Shown one piece after another: positions 46,858-58,401 of a stretch of 64,000 nt of DNA. The stretch spans positions 137,258,001-137,322,000 of the forward strand of contig CM059584.1 in NCBI GenBank assembly GCA_030407085.1, given 5' to 3'. The DNA is from Trichopria drosophilae. Lineage: Eukaryota > Arthropoda > Insecta > Hymenoptera > Diapriidae. Position numbers and translations under genes: made by a program. The notes under the pieces were generated by a model. The model made no database searches. It saw only the letters and a list, made by a program, of their open reading frames with translations, and had not been told where the DNA came from. How positions within the stretch are numbered: position 1 is the stretch's first letter; every line of letters begins with the position of its first letter.

Positions 46858-47199
46858 TATTTTTTAACAAATAGGCATTTTTAGTTATTTTTTAGCGATA
46901 GAGGGAATCTGAAACCATTAATTAATTACATATTAAATTGGTCATATACCGTTCCATAAATCATCGTTTCAGAGACGGTAAATTTCACATTTTTTGGTCT
47001 CTCAATTATTTCATTAATTATTAAGTAGCTTATATCGAAGCTCGATTTAGACATTATGTTATTATTTACATTCGAGTATTTGAACCGTCATCCCAAGCAA
47101 ATATCTTAAATCAATTATTTAAATCAAAGCGGTCAAGAAGATTTTTATATAGTTGCCATGCAACGAAAATTACAATTAAAAAAAAAAAAAAAAAAAAAA

Positions 47200-47211
47200 T
47201 ACCCAATTTTA
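47200..47211 (+). repeat. Target-site duplication, right copy
   Basis: TACCCAATTTTA, matching 46121-46132. Confidence 0.85.
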
Positions 47212-50200
47212 TCTCGATAAAGTCAATTTTTACATTTCCGTCAGCCATCTTGGATCCACCATTTTGGATTTTCAAAATCTGACTTCCTATTCGTAATCAG
47301 CGATACCGAAAACCCCCGAGTAACAATTTTCAGCTGTTTTCCATGTACAGAAAAATGTATGCCGCAAAGTGTTAAGCGGAAAAGTCGTTCTTAAAGTTTA
47401 CCTGTATTGTTTCAACGTATTCACCCATGCTTATTATACGTACTTCGAACAACTGAGTCCGAATTTAGAGTTTACTCTTTATCTTTTTATAAATCGCTAT
47501 TTATTTAATCGATATATTTATTAACATAAAGTTAGAGTAAGGACGAACACATTATTATTACTCTTGCAAATTACAAGGACAAGGACATGGTAATTTCCAC
47601 CGCATAATTGACAAAATTGTCTATTGGCGGGTTGGCCCTCGAGTGGAGAGGTACAGGACAAAGACAGGAACGGTACAAGACAGAACTAAACAGCCACCAA
47701 CACAACACCCACCCTAAGCCAGTCCCCCCTGCCCCAATATTTGTACCATCGGGAGATTCGGTTTAGGCTACTTAGGACTCTAACTTCGAAATTCGAATTC
47801 AAAAGATCGAAATACGTATAATAAACCTGGGTATATCCGTCAACATTGGTGGACCCTATAGACCGTAAATTGAACTAGAAATATGGCTAGTAAAGCAAAA
47901 TTTAGAAGTTTGTTTGACTAAAAATAAAACCTTGGTGTAAGTAAACTACTCGTTTACTTAACCCTTTGAGCCACGAATGTTGCTACATATTGCATTTTTA
48001 TGAACATTGGTATACCATGCTTTTCGTTAATTAGAAATACGTTATACTTTTTTAAAGGTTCAAATGTTGGATGATTATGGCGGATAAAAAAAACAAATTT
48101 CAATCAAAATTTACAACATTGGATTTAGTGTAGTATATCTGTGGTGATGCGGAAAATCAGTCCATTTTTTTTGGGAAACCAAATTAATAGTTATTAATCT
48201 ACTAGATTAAAAATCTTAAAAGTCAAATAATTTCGCAATAGTGATCGCAGCGCCATCTGTGCCTAGTGTCTTGAATTTGTCTCGCGAAGACCTTTCAAAT
48301 GAGCCCCCAATTGACCTGAGCTTCGACCTCTTCGTACCCCACTTGCTTACAGGTGGTGGGTCGCAACTCCCCAAAAAGATAGATTTTTAAAAAAATCCTT
48401 TCACGTGTTTCGGCGTTTAAAAAAAAATATTTTCAAGTTATATTAGCCCGGTTCGCGACTTAATGGACACCCTTTATAATGAAGATGAAATTATATTTTT
48501 ATCATGTATTTTATGCCGTCCTTATATTGTTTAAAAACAAACAATGACACAAATTCTGTGAATAGAAAATACAAAACACACATTATTGCATGTGATATAT
48601 TTCTATATCATTGTCATAATCTACCATACTTAATTATTTTTTTGACGCAGTAGGCGCAAAAAGCTCATTTTACACCCTCATTTGCGGGTCAAAAATGTTT
48701 ACTTCATGCCTCCTGCGGCGTGAAATAAATTTTATACACACGGAGGTGGGAAATTGGCATTTTAGGCCCACAAATCGAAGCGCAAAAACATTTTACGTCT
48801 GCTTTATAAAAATCTAACATTTGAATCTTAGGCGTAAAAGTTTCATCCTGGTGAACCTCGGGACGGCTTCGCCGTTTCTCGCGTCCAGTAAAATCCCATT
48901 TTACGCCATCGATACAAAAATAACTATTACCTACTATATAACAGTGAGTAACTGTTGTACGTTTTTCTGCATAAATATTATAGGTTTGAGAGCACTTTTT
49001 TTGGAACTATAATTTTGTTTTTCGAAAATATTATTAATATTTGTAGTCCCTTTAACACAACATGCTAGGGTTAAATTAACCAAACCTTGTTTGACTGTGT
49101 TCTTTCTTCTGAGTGCAAGAGCCACATGATGAAGAATCGTATGTCCATGTGATGTTTCCAGCTAATGTATCTGTCGATATTATTGACATATTGTCGACAT
49201 ATATTTGTACAGGTCAATTACGGCTTACGAGGACTATATATAATGGTTTACATGTAACTTGAGAGAGATTATAAAATGCGATCGTTCATGATAAAGGTAG
49301 AAACACTTTTCATTTTTATTTTACAAAGTGCAGGAATAAAAATAACTCCTGCAAACTTTAATTGAAATAATATTCAGCAAAAAAGAAGCATTCGTTTTAG
49401 AAAATACTAATTTTAAATGTGGGTTGAAGTATTTTAACTCTGACGAGTATAAAATGTAATGTTCAATAAAAATAAAGTTCACAGAATAAAAGCTACTGAT
49501 TTCTATCAGACTATTTGCGTGACTAAAATATTACTTGGGTACAACTTTTTTTCATACTTAAAGTGTTCATGTGAACATAAATTAAAAATGTTGTATTTTA
49601 ATTCATAAAAGAAATTACAAAATTCGAAAAAAAGAACAACAACCAATCATTCCACCGAGAGAAATTATATTTGTTAATCCTGAAATATGTGGTAAGACTT
49701 CATAGTTTTTTATTCCGGAGTGTTTATGTCCACGTACGTTTTCCTATATAATGCATGAGTGAAAGAGAGACGGATGCAAGGTTTATGTGTTTGGTTAGGT
49801 TAGAATAGCCTTAGCAGAGGGTCTGGGGGACGGTAGTCCCCCATAAGGCTCCCCCAATTTGGGGGAAAGCATTTACTCGATTTGACTGCAAAATCCATGT
49901 TTATATGAAATTAATTTATACGTGGATTTAGAGACAGCCTTTTTTTTAACCAAGGAGGTTAGATTTACTTCCATCAAATAAGTTTCATTGTGAATTTTTA
50001 TTATTAGGTAATAATTTCTTACTTATTTTTCAACTACAGAAAAGGAAAATGTATCAAATTAAAAAGATTATGTTCAAAATTCAGGCGTCGAGATGAGAAG
50101 AGAAGTTCACAGAAAATTGTATATAAACTTTGAAAAATAATATTCTTACAGTTTGAAAAGAAGTTGCTGATTCAAAGTTTAAAGAGGTTATGTATCACCC

Positions 50201-51164
50201 TGATTTAAAGGACAATTTGTAAGTAAAAATAGATTAAACAAAATTCTGTAAATATAAAATCGAAAGAGAGATTTATTTACAGAAGCACTACAAATTATTT
50301 GAGAAAAGGTTTTCTTCGAGAAGAGAGACCTCAAAATTCAGTTGTTACTGTTTTATTTTCATTGGGTGTCGGTCTCTCATTTTCTTGTAGATGTTCCAGA
50401 GCAAGCAATATATAAAGGTTATTCATTAATAATCATTATCCCCATCAACAATAATTAGCTGACAAATCGTTCATCATTCTTCAACAAAGAAAAATATCAA
50501 GTCTTTGGTACATACACTTGTTTTCGATGGTTGGCTTCACGGACGTGATCTTAAGAAATAGTTCCAGATACAGAGAGATGGAAAGACATCTACTGAAAGC
50601 AATGAAAAACTGTAATAAAAACATTTTGCTATCAATAAATGCCGAGAAACATAGTGTAACACCTGCTAATTACCATCATTATTATTATCATCATCATCAG
50701 AAATTCCGTTTCCGATACAAAACTCTAAGATAATCTTGAGAATGGCGACGCTTCGCCAGTCATAATCATCATCATCATCATCAGTCATCATCAAAAAAGA
50801 AAACAACATGCATTAGACGGTAAGTCGTCTAGGTTTTTTCGGTGTCTTTGCAAACAAATGGAAAAAATTACTTGGGATAAATATATCTGTATATTAGGAA
50901 AGTATTGGTTGGGACGGGAAATTAAATACTTCCAATAAGAAGTGAATTGATTCCTAACTAATTAATTATAATAAAAATCTAACCAAAGGGCAACCAGAAC
51001 TGTTTCTTTTATTAGGGAAGGTTAGTTTAAAGCGTGCGAACACTTCCCACGAAGGGTTTTGTACTATTCACGAAATTAATTGAACAAACCCACAGAAGGA
51101 TACCAGTGTCGTGATGTTTTAAACTACAATGTAAAGCCTGTTCAGTTTTGCATGCTCTACTTGA
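47212..51164. other. Intergenic DNA, mostly unclassified
   Basis: One inverted GATTACG/ATGGCGG unit at about 47240-47310. A GC-richer block with GGTGGTGGGTCGCAACTCCCC lies near 48350. A block with clustered TTTTACGCC/GGCGTAAAA-like words is at 48650-48905, and a C/G run (GGTAGTCCCCCATAAGGC) at 49835. No conserved exon was recognised on either strand. Confidence 0.5.
50668..50795 (+). repeat. ATT/ATC trinucleotide microsatellites
   Basis: Interrupted ATTATT, ATCATC and CATCAT runs at about 50676-50700 and 50760-50792. Confidence 0.8.
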
Positions 51165-51367
51165 TTCAGATAGAGTATTGGTAAGATGTAACACCTCAAA
51201 CCAAATACAATTATTTTATCTGGTGGGAAAGTTTAAAAATCATTGTTGAAGTCGTAGATATTACATAGAAAAAGCCGCTATTTCAACGACGATTTTTTAA
51301 AACTTCCGGCGTGATGAAACAATCGAATTTGGTATGAAGTGTTACACCTCATCATACTCTGTCCGAA
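51165..51367. mobile_element. ~200-bp palindromic MITE
   Basis: Left arm TTCAGATAGAGTATTGGTAA..GTAACACCTCA pairs with inverted right arm TTCGGACAGAGTATGATGAG..GTAACACTTCA; similarity continues to GTTGAA near the centre. It is almost all arm with a small loop. No coding capacity, and the target duplication is unclear. Confidence 0.7.
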
Positions 51368-52336
51368 TTAGGTATTGGATTACACCTCGAGGGACAATAC
51401 CATCTATGCTCGTGAGCATCCTCCTTCGAAGCAACCACATTAAGAAATTTGTTGTTCATAGTTAATTATAATTTATCTATCGTGCATTAAATTTCACGTA
51501 ATGTAACGTTAGCAGATATCAAGCAGGTGCATTAATGAAAATGTATACACCCATATCGAAATGAACAACATTAATTATTTTTTATGTAACAATCTCTCAT
51601 TGTTCAGCATATCCCATTAGAACATTCCTGGAAGCTGCGCAGGATATCGAAGTGTTCCTGAGGGCATCATCAGGAGGATACGCTGTGTGGGCTAATCATT
51701 AATAATCGACAAATATATTTATTTATCAGTTAGTTTTATGGGTTCTCAACACAATTGTCTTTGATTTTTTTTAGAAATAAATAATATTTAAATAATTTTT
51801 ATGACATTAAAATCGAAATCGTTCATCTAATAAATGATCAATATATTTATGAGCTCGGGCAAAGGATTATTCGTTCGCACGTGTAAACGCAGGCTCTTGA
51901 TCATGGAGTAGAAAGGTTGTGCCGCGAGGTTGTATCGATCACTTAGCGGGTCGTGTATTAAAAACTGCGCGAGACGATTAAATTGTTTAATTAAAAGTGG
52001 GGATTACGTCGAAACGGCATTGAACTCTGTTGAATTTTTCACGGCCAAACCGTCAATCGCGATCGGGCACGTGACGAGGAATAGCATCATGGTCTTTCTA
52101 TCTGAATTTTTTTATTTTCTCCTTTTCTGTTCAGTCAATGCAGTCTGTTTTAAATGCATCCCATTATTAACCCGGCTAGTACGCTCGTCATAAAAGTATA
52201 TTAAGACTTCATTTAGGATATAATTCGAATAATCTCTATATAACTCTACATGTTAACAATCAGGAAACAATTTAGACGGCCATCAGAGTTCTTTTAATTT
52301 CATAATTTAAAGTTAAAAGACTCCTCAAAATGATTT
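51368..52336. other. Unclassified spacer
   Basis: No gene was recognised. 51890-52080 is GC-richer and contains an open frame without family resemblance. Confidence 0.4.
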
Positions 52337-52575
52337 ATGGACACTTCATCGTAGCCTATTTCATCGTCTCCCACTTCATAGTCTTCCGTTTCATCGTCTG
52401 GACACTTCATCGTCTACGACACTTCATTGTCTGGACACTTCATCGTCTGGGACATTTCATCGTCCGGGACACTTCATCGTCCGGGACATTTCAGCGCGCT
52501 CCATACTTTCTTGTGTTAGGAGCTTTTCTACGTGTACCAGGTGTTCAGGCTCGCCGATTACGGGGTCTAGGTGGT

Positions 52576-52975
52576 GCGCTCCGTACCTTTTTATGATATT
52601 AGCTATTCTACGTGCACTGGGTATTTAGGGTCGACGATTACGTGGTCTAGATAGTGCGCTCCGTAGCTTTTTATGTTATTAGCTCAAAAACGTGCACCAG
52701 GTGTTCGGGGTCACCGATTACGTGGTCGAGATGGTGCGCTTCGTAGCTTTTTATGTTATTAGCTATTCTACGTGCACTGGGTGTTTAGGGTCGCCGATTA
52801 CGGGATCTAGGTAGTGCGCTCCGTAGCTTTTTATGTTATTAGCTCAAATACGTGCACCAGGTGTTCAAGGTCGGCGATTACGGTGTCTAGGAATCGCGCT
52901 CCGTAGTTTTTCATCTTTTCAACTAAAAAATATGCACCAGGAGTTTGGGGTCGACGATCAAGTGGTCTAGGTATT
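52576..52975 (+). repeat. 80-bp satellite array, left arm (5 units)
   Basis: GCGCTCCGTAGC-type starts fall at 52576, 52656, 52736, 52816 and 52896, exactly 80 bp apart. Each unit has TTTTTATGTTATTAGCT, ACGTGCACCAGGTGTT (or ACTGGGTGTT) and GGGTCGCCGATTACG. Two variants, TATTCTACGTG and CAAATACGTG, tend to alternate. Confidence 0.9.
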
Positions 52976-52977
52976 GA

Positions 52978-53215
52978 CTTCGAGTTAACTAACGATGACC
53001 TTGAGGTCAAAGTTGAAGGTCATTTCAAGGTCAAAATAAATTTTGCTTATTTTTCTTCAAATTTGAACATATTTTGATTTGACCTTGAAATGACCTTCAA
53101 ATTTTTTCAAATTTGGCCCAAGGTCAAGGACAAGGTTACCGTTGTTTATCAGATAAAATTGATTTGACCTTGAAATGACCTTCAACTTTGACCTCAAGGT
53201 CATGGATGGTTAACA
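52978..53215. repeat. Palindromic cluster of TCAAGGTCA motifs
   Basis: Exact TCAAGGTCA or its complement occurs at 52996-53004 (-), 53025-53033 (+), 53080-53088 (-), 53165-53173 (-) and 53194-53202 (+), with several one-mismatch copies. The outer parts are inverted (ATGACCTTGAGGTCAAAG.. against ..CTTTGACCTCAAGGTCAT). Confidence 0.85.
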
Positions 53216-53540
53216 CCAAGTGGATACCTAGACTACATGATCGGCAACCCCAAACACCGGGGACACGTTTTTTAGTTATAAAAATGAAAATCTACGGAAC
53301 GCGACACCTAGACCCCGTAATCGACGACCCCAAAAACCTGGTGTTCAGAGTCACCGATTGCGCGATCTAGGTAGTGCGATCCGTAGCTTTTTATGTTATT
53401 AGCTCAAATACGTGCACCAGGTGTTCAGGATCACCGATTACGGGGTCTAGGTGGGGTGCTCTGTAGCTTTTTATGTTATTAGCTATTCTATATAATTTCC
53501 CGGAAAAAATTTCCCCTGGAAAAAATTTCCCCATAGGGAA

Positions 53541-53957
53541 CGGATCCACCGTTGTCCCTATGTCCTGGGGGGCTCCGCCCCCCCAGACCCCCTTTTTATA
53601 ATAACCTAACCATCAACCAATAGATGTGAGTAAACCCACGTGAAAAATGCATCCCTCCGGATATACCATGAAATGGTTAATTGATTGTATGCACCATTTT
53701 TTTTCCAATGGAGGGCAATAAGTAGAGGAGGGCGGCCCAATGCCGATCGTGATGGGAGATATAGAGCAGGGGGTAGTAGGTACAACCCGGTTGGGTTTGG
53801 TCGACTTTCCCCTACTTATTGCACTACAAGCTCCCCGAGTCGCACGTGGCGTCGCAAACCTTACAACACCCTGACGGGGTTAGTTAGGTTCAATTAGTAC
53901 AAGAATGGGGTCTAGGGGGCAGAGTTTCCCCATGACATAGGGACAACGGTGGATTCA
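53541..53957. mobile_element. ~417-bp TIR element nested in the satellite palindrome
   Basis: The left end GGATCCACCGTTGTCCCTAT and the right end (inverted AATCCACCGTTGTCCCTATG) are nearly identical over ~28 bp. Just inside is a perfect GC hairpin, GGGGGGCTCCGCCCCCC. The interior is GC-rich compared with the window and the open frame in it has no family match. There is no transposase. Confidence 0.7.
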
Positions 53958-53990
53958 AGCTCTACGAGTCCATATATACCTGCGATTCCC

Positions 53991-54390
53991 TGGTGCACGT
54001 ATTTGCGCTAATAACATAAAAAGCTACGGAGCGCACTACCTAGATCCCGTAATCGGCGACCCTGAACACCTGGTGCTCGTATTTGAGCTAATAACATAAA
54101 AAGCTACGTAGCGCACTACCTAGATCCCGTAATCGGCGACTCTGAACACCTGATGCACGTATTTGAGCTAATAACATAAAAAGCTACGGAGCGCACTACC
54201 TAGACCCCGTAATCGGCGACCCTAAACACCCAGTGCACGTAGAATAGCTAATAACATAAAAAGCTACGAAGCGCACCACCTCGACCCCGTAATCGGTGAC
54301 CCGGAACACCTGGTGCACGTATTTGAGCTAATAACATAAAAAGCTACGGAGCGCACTATCTAGACCACGTAATCGTCGACCCTAAAATGG
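53991..54390 (-). repeat. 80-bp satellite array, right arm (5 units)
   Basis: Inverted units with GCGC marks at 54031, 54111, 54191, 54271 and 54351, again exactly 80 bp apart. Confidence 0.9.
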
Positions 54391-54673
54391 TGCACGTAGA
54401 AAAGCTCATAACACAAGAAAGTATGGAGCGCGCTGAAATGTACCGGACGATGAAGTGTCCCGGACGATGAAATGTCCCAGACGATGAAGTGTCCAGACGA
54501 TGAAGTGTCGTAGACGATGAAGTGTCCAGACGATGAAACGGAAGACTATGAAGTGGGGGACGATGAAATAGGCTACGATTAAGTGTACTGGTACCCCTCA
54601 AAATATATACTTTTATTATGCCCCCGTAATTGATCCCCTTCAATTTCTGCCTCCTTAAGGACATTCCCCTGTA

Positions 54674-54941
54674 CAGTGGTCCCTCCGCTATCTGAACAAA
54701 GCCGGTTTCAACACCGCCATCTTTATTCTACAATTTGAACACTCCCACCGCTTCCATTGCGTTCCTTGTTTCGCTTGCACATTGTATGTGTTATATACAC
54801 AGCCAGAAAGTTGATGTCCAGGTGGAGGGGTAGAAAATCTGTGGTGGGGATAGCGAGACAAGCGGAATGTTCAAATTGCAGAATATCGACGCCATTTTTT
54901 TGTTCAGATTGAAAAATGTTCAATTTGTGGAAGGACCACTG
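54674..54941. mobile_element. 268-bp TA-flanked MITE, pogo/Tigger-like ends
   Basis: CAGTGGTCCCTCCGCTATCTG on the left (first 13 bases most conserved) pairs with inverted CAGTGGTCCTTCCACAAATTG on the right. TA lies at 54672-54673 and 54942-54943. An inner inverted pair includes GAACAAAG/TTTGTTCAG. No coding capacity. Confidence 0.75.
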
Positions 54942-55187
54942 TACTGTGTTAATGTTAGTTTAAACGTATGTTATAACCTCTGCTAACAGTTCTATCGCTG
55001 TATATGAGACACGTGTGTATATCGCGAAGTAAACATTGGACTACATATTTGTACAAAACTTTGCACAAACGAAATGATAGATGAACGTGCACAGATACAA
55101 TAATTCATTTATATAAATCGATGACAATTTTGTTGTCATTGCACTGAAAGACTAAATTTAAAAAGAAACTAAAAACACTAAATTTGT

Positions 55188-55331
55188 CAATTTAGGGATA
55201 ACTGGGGTTTTACAGTTCGGTTTTAGTACCTGTGGATTCTAAAATTTGCTATGGTCGGTTGTAAATTTTACAAACCTCAATAGCAAAACGTACAAAAGCC
55301 GACCGATAAACCCTTGGTTATCCCTAAATTG
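55188..55331. mobile_element. 144-bp palindromic MITE
   Basis: CAATTTAGGGATAACTGGGG on the left is matched inverted by CAATTTAGGGATAACCAAGG on the right, with further pairing through CGGTCGGCTTTTG-like sequence. No coding capacity. Confidence 0.7.
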
Positions 55332-56806
55332 AAAATACTTTTGCAATTTTCGTAAATAAAAGTCTCTCAGAGCGAAATGGGTGCAGTTAGGACATGTATT
55401 TTTACAATATCATTTTTTAGTAAAGTTTTTAGATGTACATGTTGGCAAATAACCAAAATGTCACTTCCATAGTCCTCCTCAGCGTATATGTTCTAAGAAG
55501 TCTACGACTTGAAAATAAGACATGATTGTCTTGAAGTAAGACCTTTTTCTATACTATTCATTGTTGTTACAGTGTAATTTGTACTACAAATAAATGCACA
55601 TTTTCGTATAATGCTCTATCATTAATTTACAATTTAGCTTAGAAAAATTGCCATATATTTTCTCATATAATATAACAACACAATGCCCTACCTGAATTGC
55701 TAAATGTATTGTTATCGATGTTACTAATCTACTATTTACATACTATATTCTGATTAAAGATTAGAATTTTCTTAAAGTTATATATAAAAGAAAAAGCTGT
55801 CGATGGAGTGACCCTTACATTTCATCGCATTTTAAACTTTTATATATATATGCAGACTGCTTTGACGACTGAATCCGAATTCTACCGCTCGAAATAAATT
55901 TCGCGCACGTTTGATCGAGTGTAAGAATCCAATAATGCAGATAGTTATTTTTAGTATGTTTGCTGGATGGGTGGAACATGGTTATTAATGAGATCGAAAA
56001 TATATTCGTAATAAATTTAGAATAGTTACCCGTTGGGATAGAACCTACTGAGACAACTAACACATTTTCTATAATTACAGTGACAAAAACGTTCCATGTC
56101 TGCCAAAAGCTTTAAAAAAAATCTATTTCTGGTTGGGACGATGTTATTTTTATGTATGTTGACCGATTTAAAATAAATAAGTAACCAAAAATAAGGATCT
56201 CTTTGTGAGTTCCAGAGAGAGCCTTAAAAAGACAAAGCAGGCCCCCTAAGGCATATAGGACGTCTGCGATGCAACCTATTCCATTGCAAAGTAAATAAAA
56301 ATTTGCGAACAGTAAACAAAATTCAGCCCTCCTCGGTTGCGGGAACATAGGGAAAATTAAGGTCGAAATGTTATTGATGCTTTGTGAAAACACTAAAGAA
56401 AATAAGCAGTTTGTTTACCTTGCATTGAATCTTGTGGCAGTGGTGTTTTTGTGGGTGCGGGTTGAAAAACTGATAAATGAAAGGGCCGACAGGTCTAAAA
56501 CATCGACAGTCATAGAGCTGATAACCATTTTTTGACAGTCAATTTTTCTACCGGCACCCGTTTTTATTCCCTGATGTGCTAATTTAGAAATTGCTGTATT
56601 ATAAAACAGCGTATTTAGTAGGAAATTATTCTGCAAACCAATATAACGTAAATATACTATAACCTTATATTTAATTAAAACAACTTGGTTTTTGGTGGAA
56701 TCAGAGTGCGTTTTTATGTGTTTTTATTGCGATCGTCCTTTTTCACGCTTATTTTCGATTGTTTCTTTATCACATCCTAAAATATTATAATGTTATGTAT
56801 GTATCA
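55332..56806. other. AT-rich spacer
   Basis: No conserved exon or repeat was recognised on either strand. Confidence 0.5.
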
Positions 56807-56808
56807 TA

Positions 56809-58114
56809 CGAGGTCTGTCTCAAAAGTATCCGACCTACCTCGATTTCTCGACGCTTGACTTATTTTTCGTCATCCGGTTGGTGACATCCTTCATAGTACT
56901 CCCCAATTGACTGAACAACATGCTCATATCGATCCTTCCACTTTTTAAAGCAGTCTTCAAAGTCAAATTTCGGAATCGCCTTTAGTGCAGTCGTCGCGTT
57001 AGTTTCAAACAGTGTCTTTGTCGTCGAATCGGTGTACTTTAAGCGGCATTTTCAAACGAGGAAACAGCCAGAAATCTGTTTTCAGAAACCTGAAAAGTGT
57101 TTTGCTGAGTACTGCTGCACAAGGTTCGATGCATGCGCTGGGGCATTGTCGTGGTGAAGAAGCCAGTCACCGGTTTGCCAAAACTGCGGCCGTTTTCTTC
57201 TGATTGCATCGCGCAATCTTTTCAAAATTTCAACATAGTATTCTTTGTTGATCGTCTGACCCTTTGGGGCATACTCGTGGTGCACAAGGCCTTCATAATC
57301 GAAAAACACAATCAACATTGACTTAACGTTGCTTCGACTTTGACGGGCTTTTTTCGGTCGAGGCTCGGATAGAAGCTTCCACTGCGAAGACTGTTGTTTT
57401 GTTTCAGGATCATAACCAGAAACCCATGATTCATCACCAGTAATAGCCTTTTTGAGAAAATTTTCATCACTATTGATCATTTCCATATTGTCCAGAGGAA
57501 TTGAAACTAGCAAAGGTTTTTTTGCTGTTCTGAGAGCAGTTTTCGGATGAATTTTGCACACACACGAGTCATTACCAAATTCTTGGTTAACATTCGCCAA
57601 ACAGTACTTTTTGGTATTCGAAGGTCATCTTCCAATTCTTACACAGTCAAACGACGATCTTGTTCAATCGCAGTTCGCACACGATCCACATTATCCGATG
57701 TTGTTCCCGTCGAAGGTCGGCCAGAACGAGGATCACTGTCAACAGATTGCGGCCACTTTTAAACCGCTTGTACCACTCTTTTATTTGCGTTTTGCCCATA
57801 CACACGTCCCTAAAGGCCTTCTGAACATTTCAATAGTTTCCGTACAACTTTTACCAAGATTAAAACAAAATTTTATGCAAATTCGCTGCTCGGTTCTTTC
57901 CGACATTTTTAGCAATAAACGAAATCCGACAAACGCAAAACACATGTAGTAAACAAATAAACGCTGTGCGCGAATTAAGGCGCTCCGTCTGTAAATATGG
58001 TATCCAGGAAGTTCGGGAGTGTTTACAGTGTACGCTCACGCCCATAGATGTCGCTGGAATGTTGTTGGGTGGAGTTAAGAAGGTATAGGTCGGATACTTT
58101 TGGGACAGACCTCG
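56809..58114 (-). mobile_element. Mariner element, 1306 bp, TA-flanked
   Basis: The ends CGAGGTCTGTCTCAAAAGTA (left) and inverted CGAGGTCTGTCCCAAAAGTA (right) are ~28-bp TIRs ending in CCGACCTA. TA occurs at 56807-56808 and 58115-58116. Size, TIRs and target site are those of a full-length mariner-like element. The transposase runs on the minus strand and is broken. Confidence 0.93.
56870..57905 (-). pseudogene. Mariner (DD34D) transposase pseudogene
   Basis: The start MSERTEQRICIKF is near 57904. The N-terminal HTH half is split among frames by shifts and stops (IKEWYKRFKSGR, then DPRSGRPSTGTTSDNV, then LRIPKSTVWRML). The longest clean frame (57600-57082, 172 residues) has ITGDESWVSGYDPETKQQ with the first catalytic Asp, KSMLIVFFDYEGLVHHEY, and LLHHDNAPAHAS with the second Asp. 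The third Asp is in DFWLFPR (near 57070) but in another frame, after a short loss of the SPDLAP region. It is inactive. The family is clear; the subfamily is not assigned. Confidence 0.92.
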
Positions 58115-58145
58115 TATATATTTTATGGTTAATCTGATCATTTTA

Positions 58146-58401
58146 CAGTAAAACCCCTCTTACTTGAACAGGGTCGAGCCAGCATTTCCCCTCCGACCCC
58201 GTTTATTTGAACGCTTACAGTTGTCCCCACTCCTCGCGCAATATACCCGTCCGGCGTGAGTATAGCGCACGCGCATTGGAATTTGTATCCGCGTAAGAGC
58301 GAGTAGTGGGAGCAAGGGGAAGTAGAAATCGTTCAAATAAACGAGGTTATCTTGTTCAAATAGACGGGGTGTTCAAGAAAGCGAGTGTTCAAGTTTTACT
58401 G
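58146..58401. mobile_element. 256-bp TA-flanked MITE, pogo/Tigger-like ends
   Basis: CAGTAAAACCCCTCTTACTTG on the left (first nine bases exact) pairs with inverted CAGTAAAACTTGAACACTCG on the right. TA lies at 58144-58145 and 58402-58403. GTTCAAATAAACGAGG-type words recur internally in both orientations. Confidence 0.75.

Larger units (their letters stand above)
46133..47199 (+). mobile_element. Retroposed, poly(A)-tailed insertion of a ~529-bp hammerhead-bearing unit, 5' part inverted
   Basis: The insertion ends in 22 A (47178-47199) and is bracketed by a 12-bp perfect duplication, the hallmark of LINE-type target-primed retroposition. Inside, 46132-46274 recurs at 46661-46803 in the same orientation, giving a head-to-tail period of 529 bp. 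46804-47182 is the reverse complement of parts of that unit and carries the A-tail. So the first ~670 bp (more than one unit) are antisense and the last ~375 bp are sense. The sense strand encodes a hammerhead ribozyme, complete in the antisense-oriented copy (read on minus) and 5'-truncated in the sense copy. No protein is encoded. It is not a known SINE type: no A/B box was seen. Confidence 0.85.
52337..54585. repeat. 2.2-kb palindrome built from short and 80-bp satellite units
   Basis: The outer edges carry ~19-bp repeats of GACACTTCATCGTC (left) and the complement GACGATGAAGTGTC (right). Inside each arm lies an array of 80-bp units in opposite orientation. The centre holds an AGGTCA-rich palindrome (about 52978-53215), two more 80-bp units and a nested TIR element (53541-53957). 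No gene; open frames through the arrays are satellite artefacts. Confidence 0.85.

Noticed and set aside
51600..51700. CCTGATGATGCCC box on the minus strand followed by CTTCGATATC, hammerhead-like
   Set aside because: The required GAAA box reads GATA and no stems I/III pair. At most a decayed Penelope-type terminal sequence.
52337..52500. GACGATGAAA repeats resembling ribozyme boxes or a CRISPR-like array
   Set aside because: Short satellite units with no unique spacers, and the boxes are not in hammerhead order. CRISPR is also not expected in an insect genome.
53685..53897. 70-residue frame rich in Gly/Arg
   Set aside because: It lies inside the GC-rich TIR element with no homologue; composition explains it.
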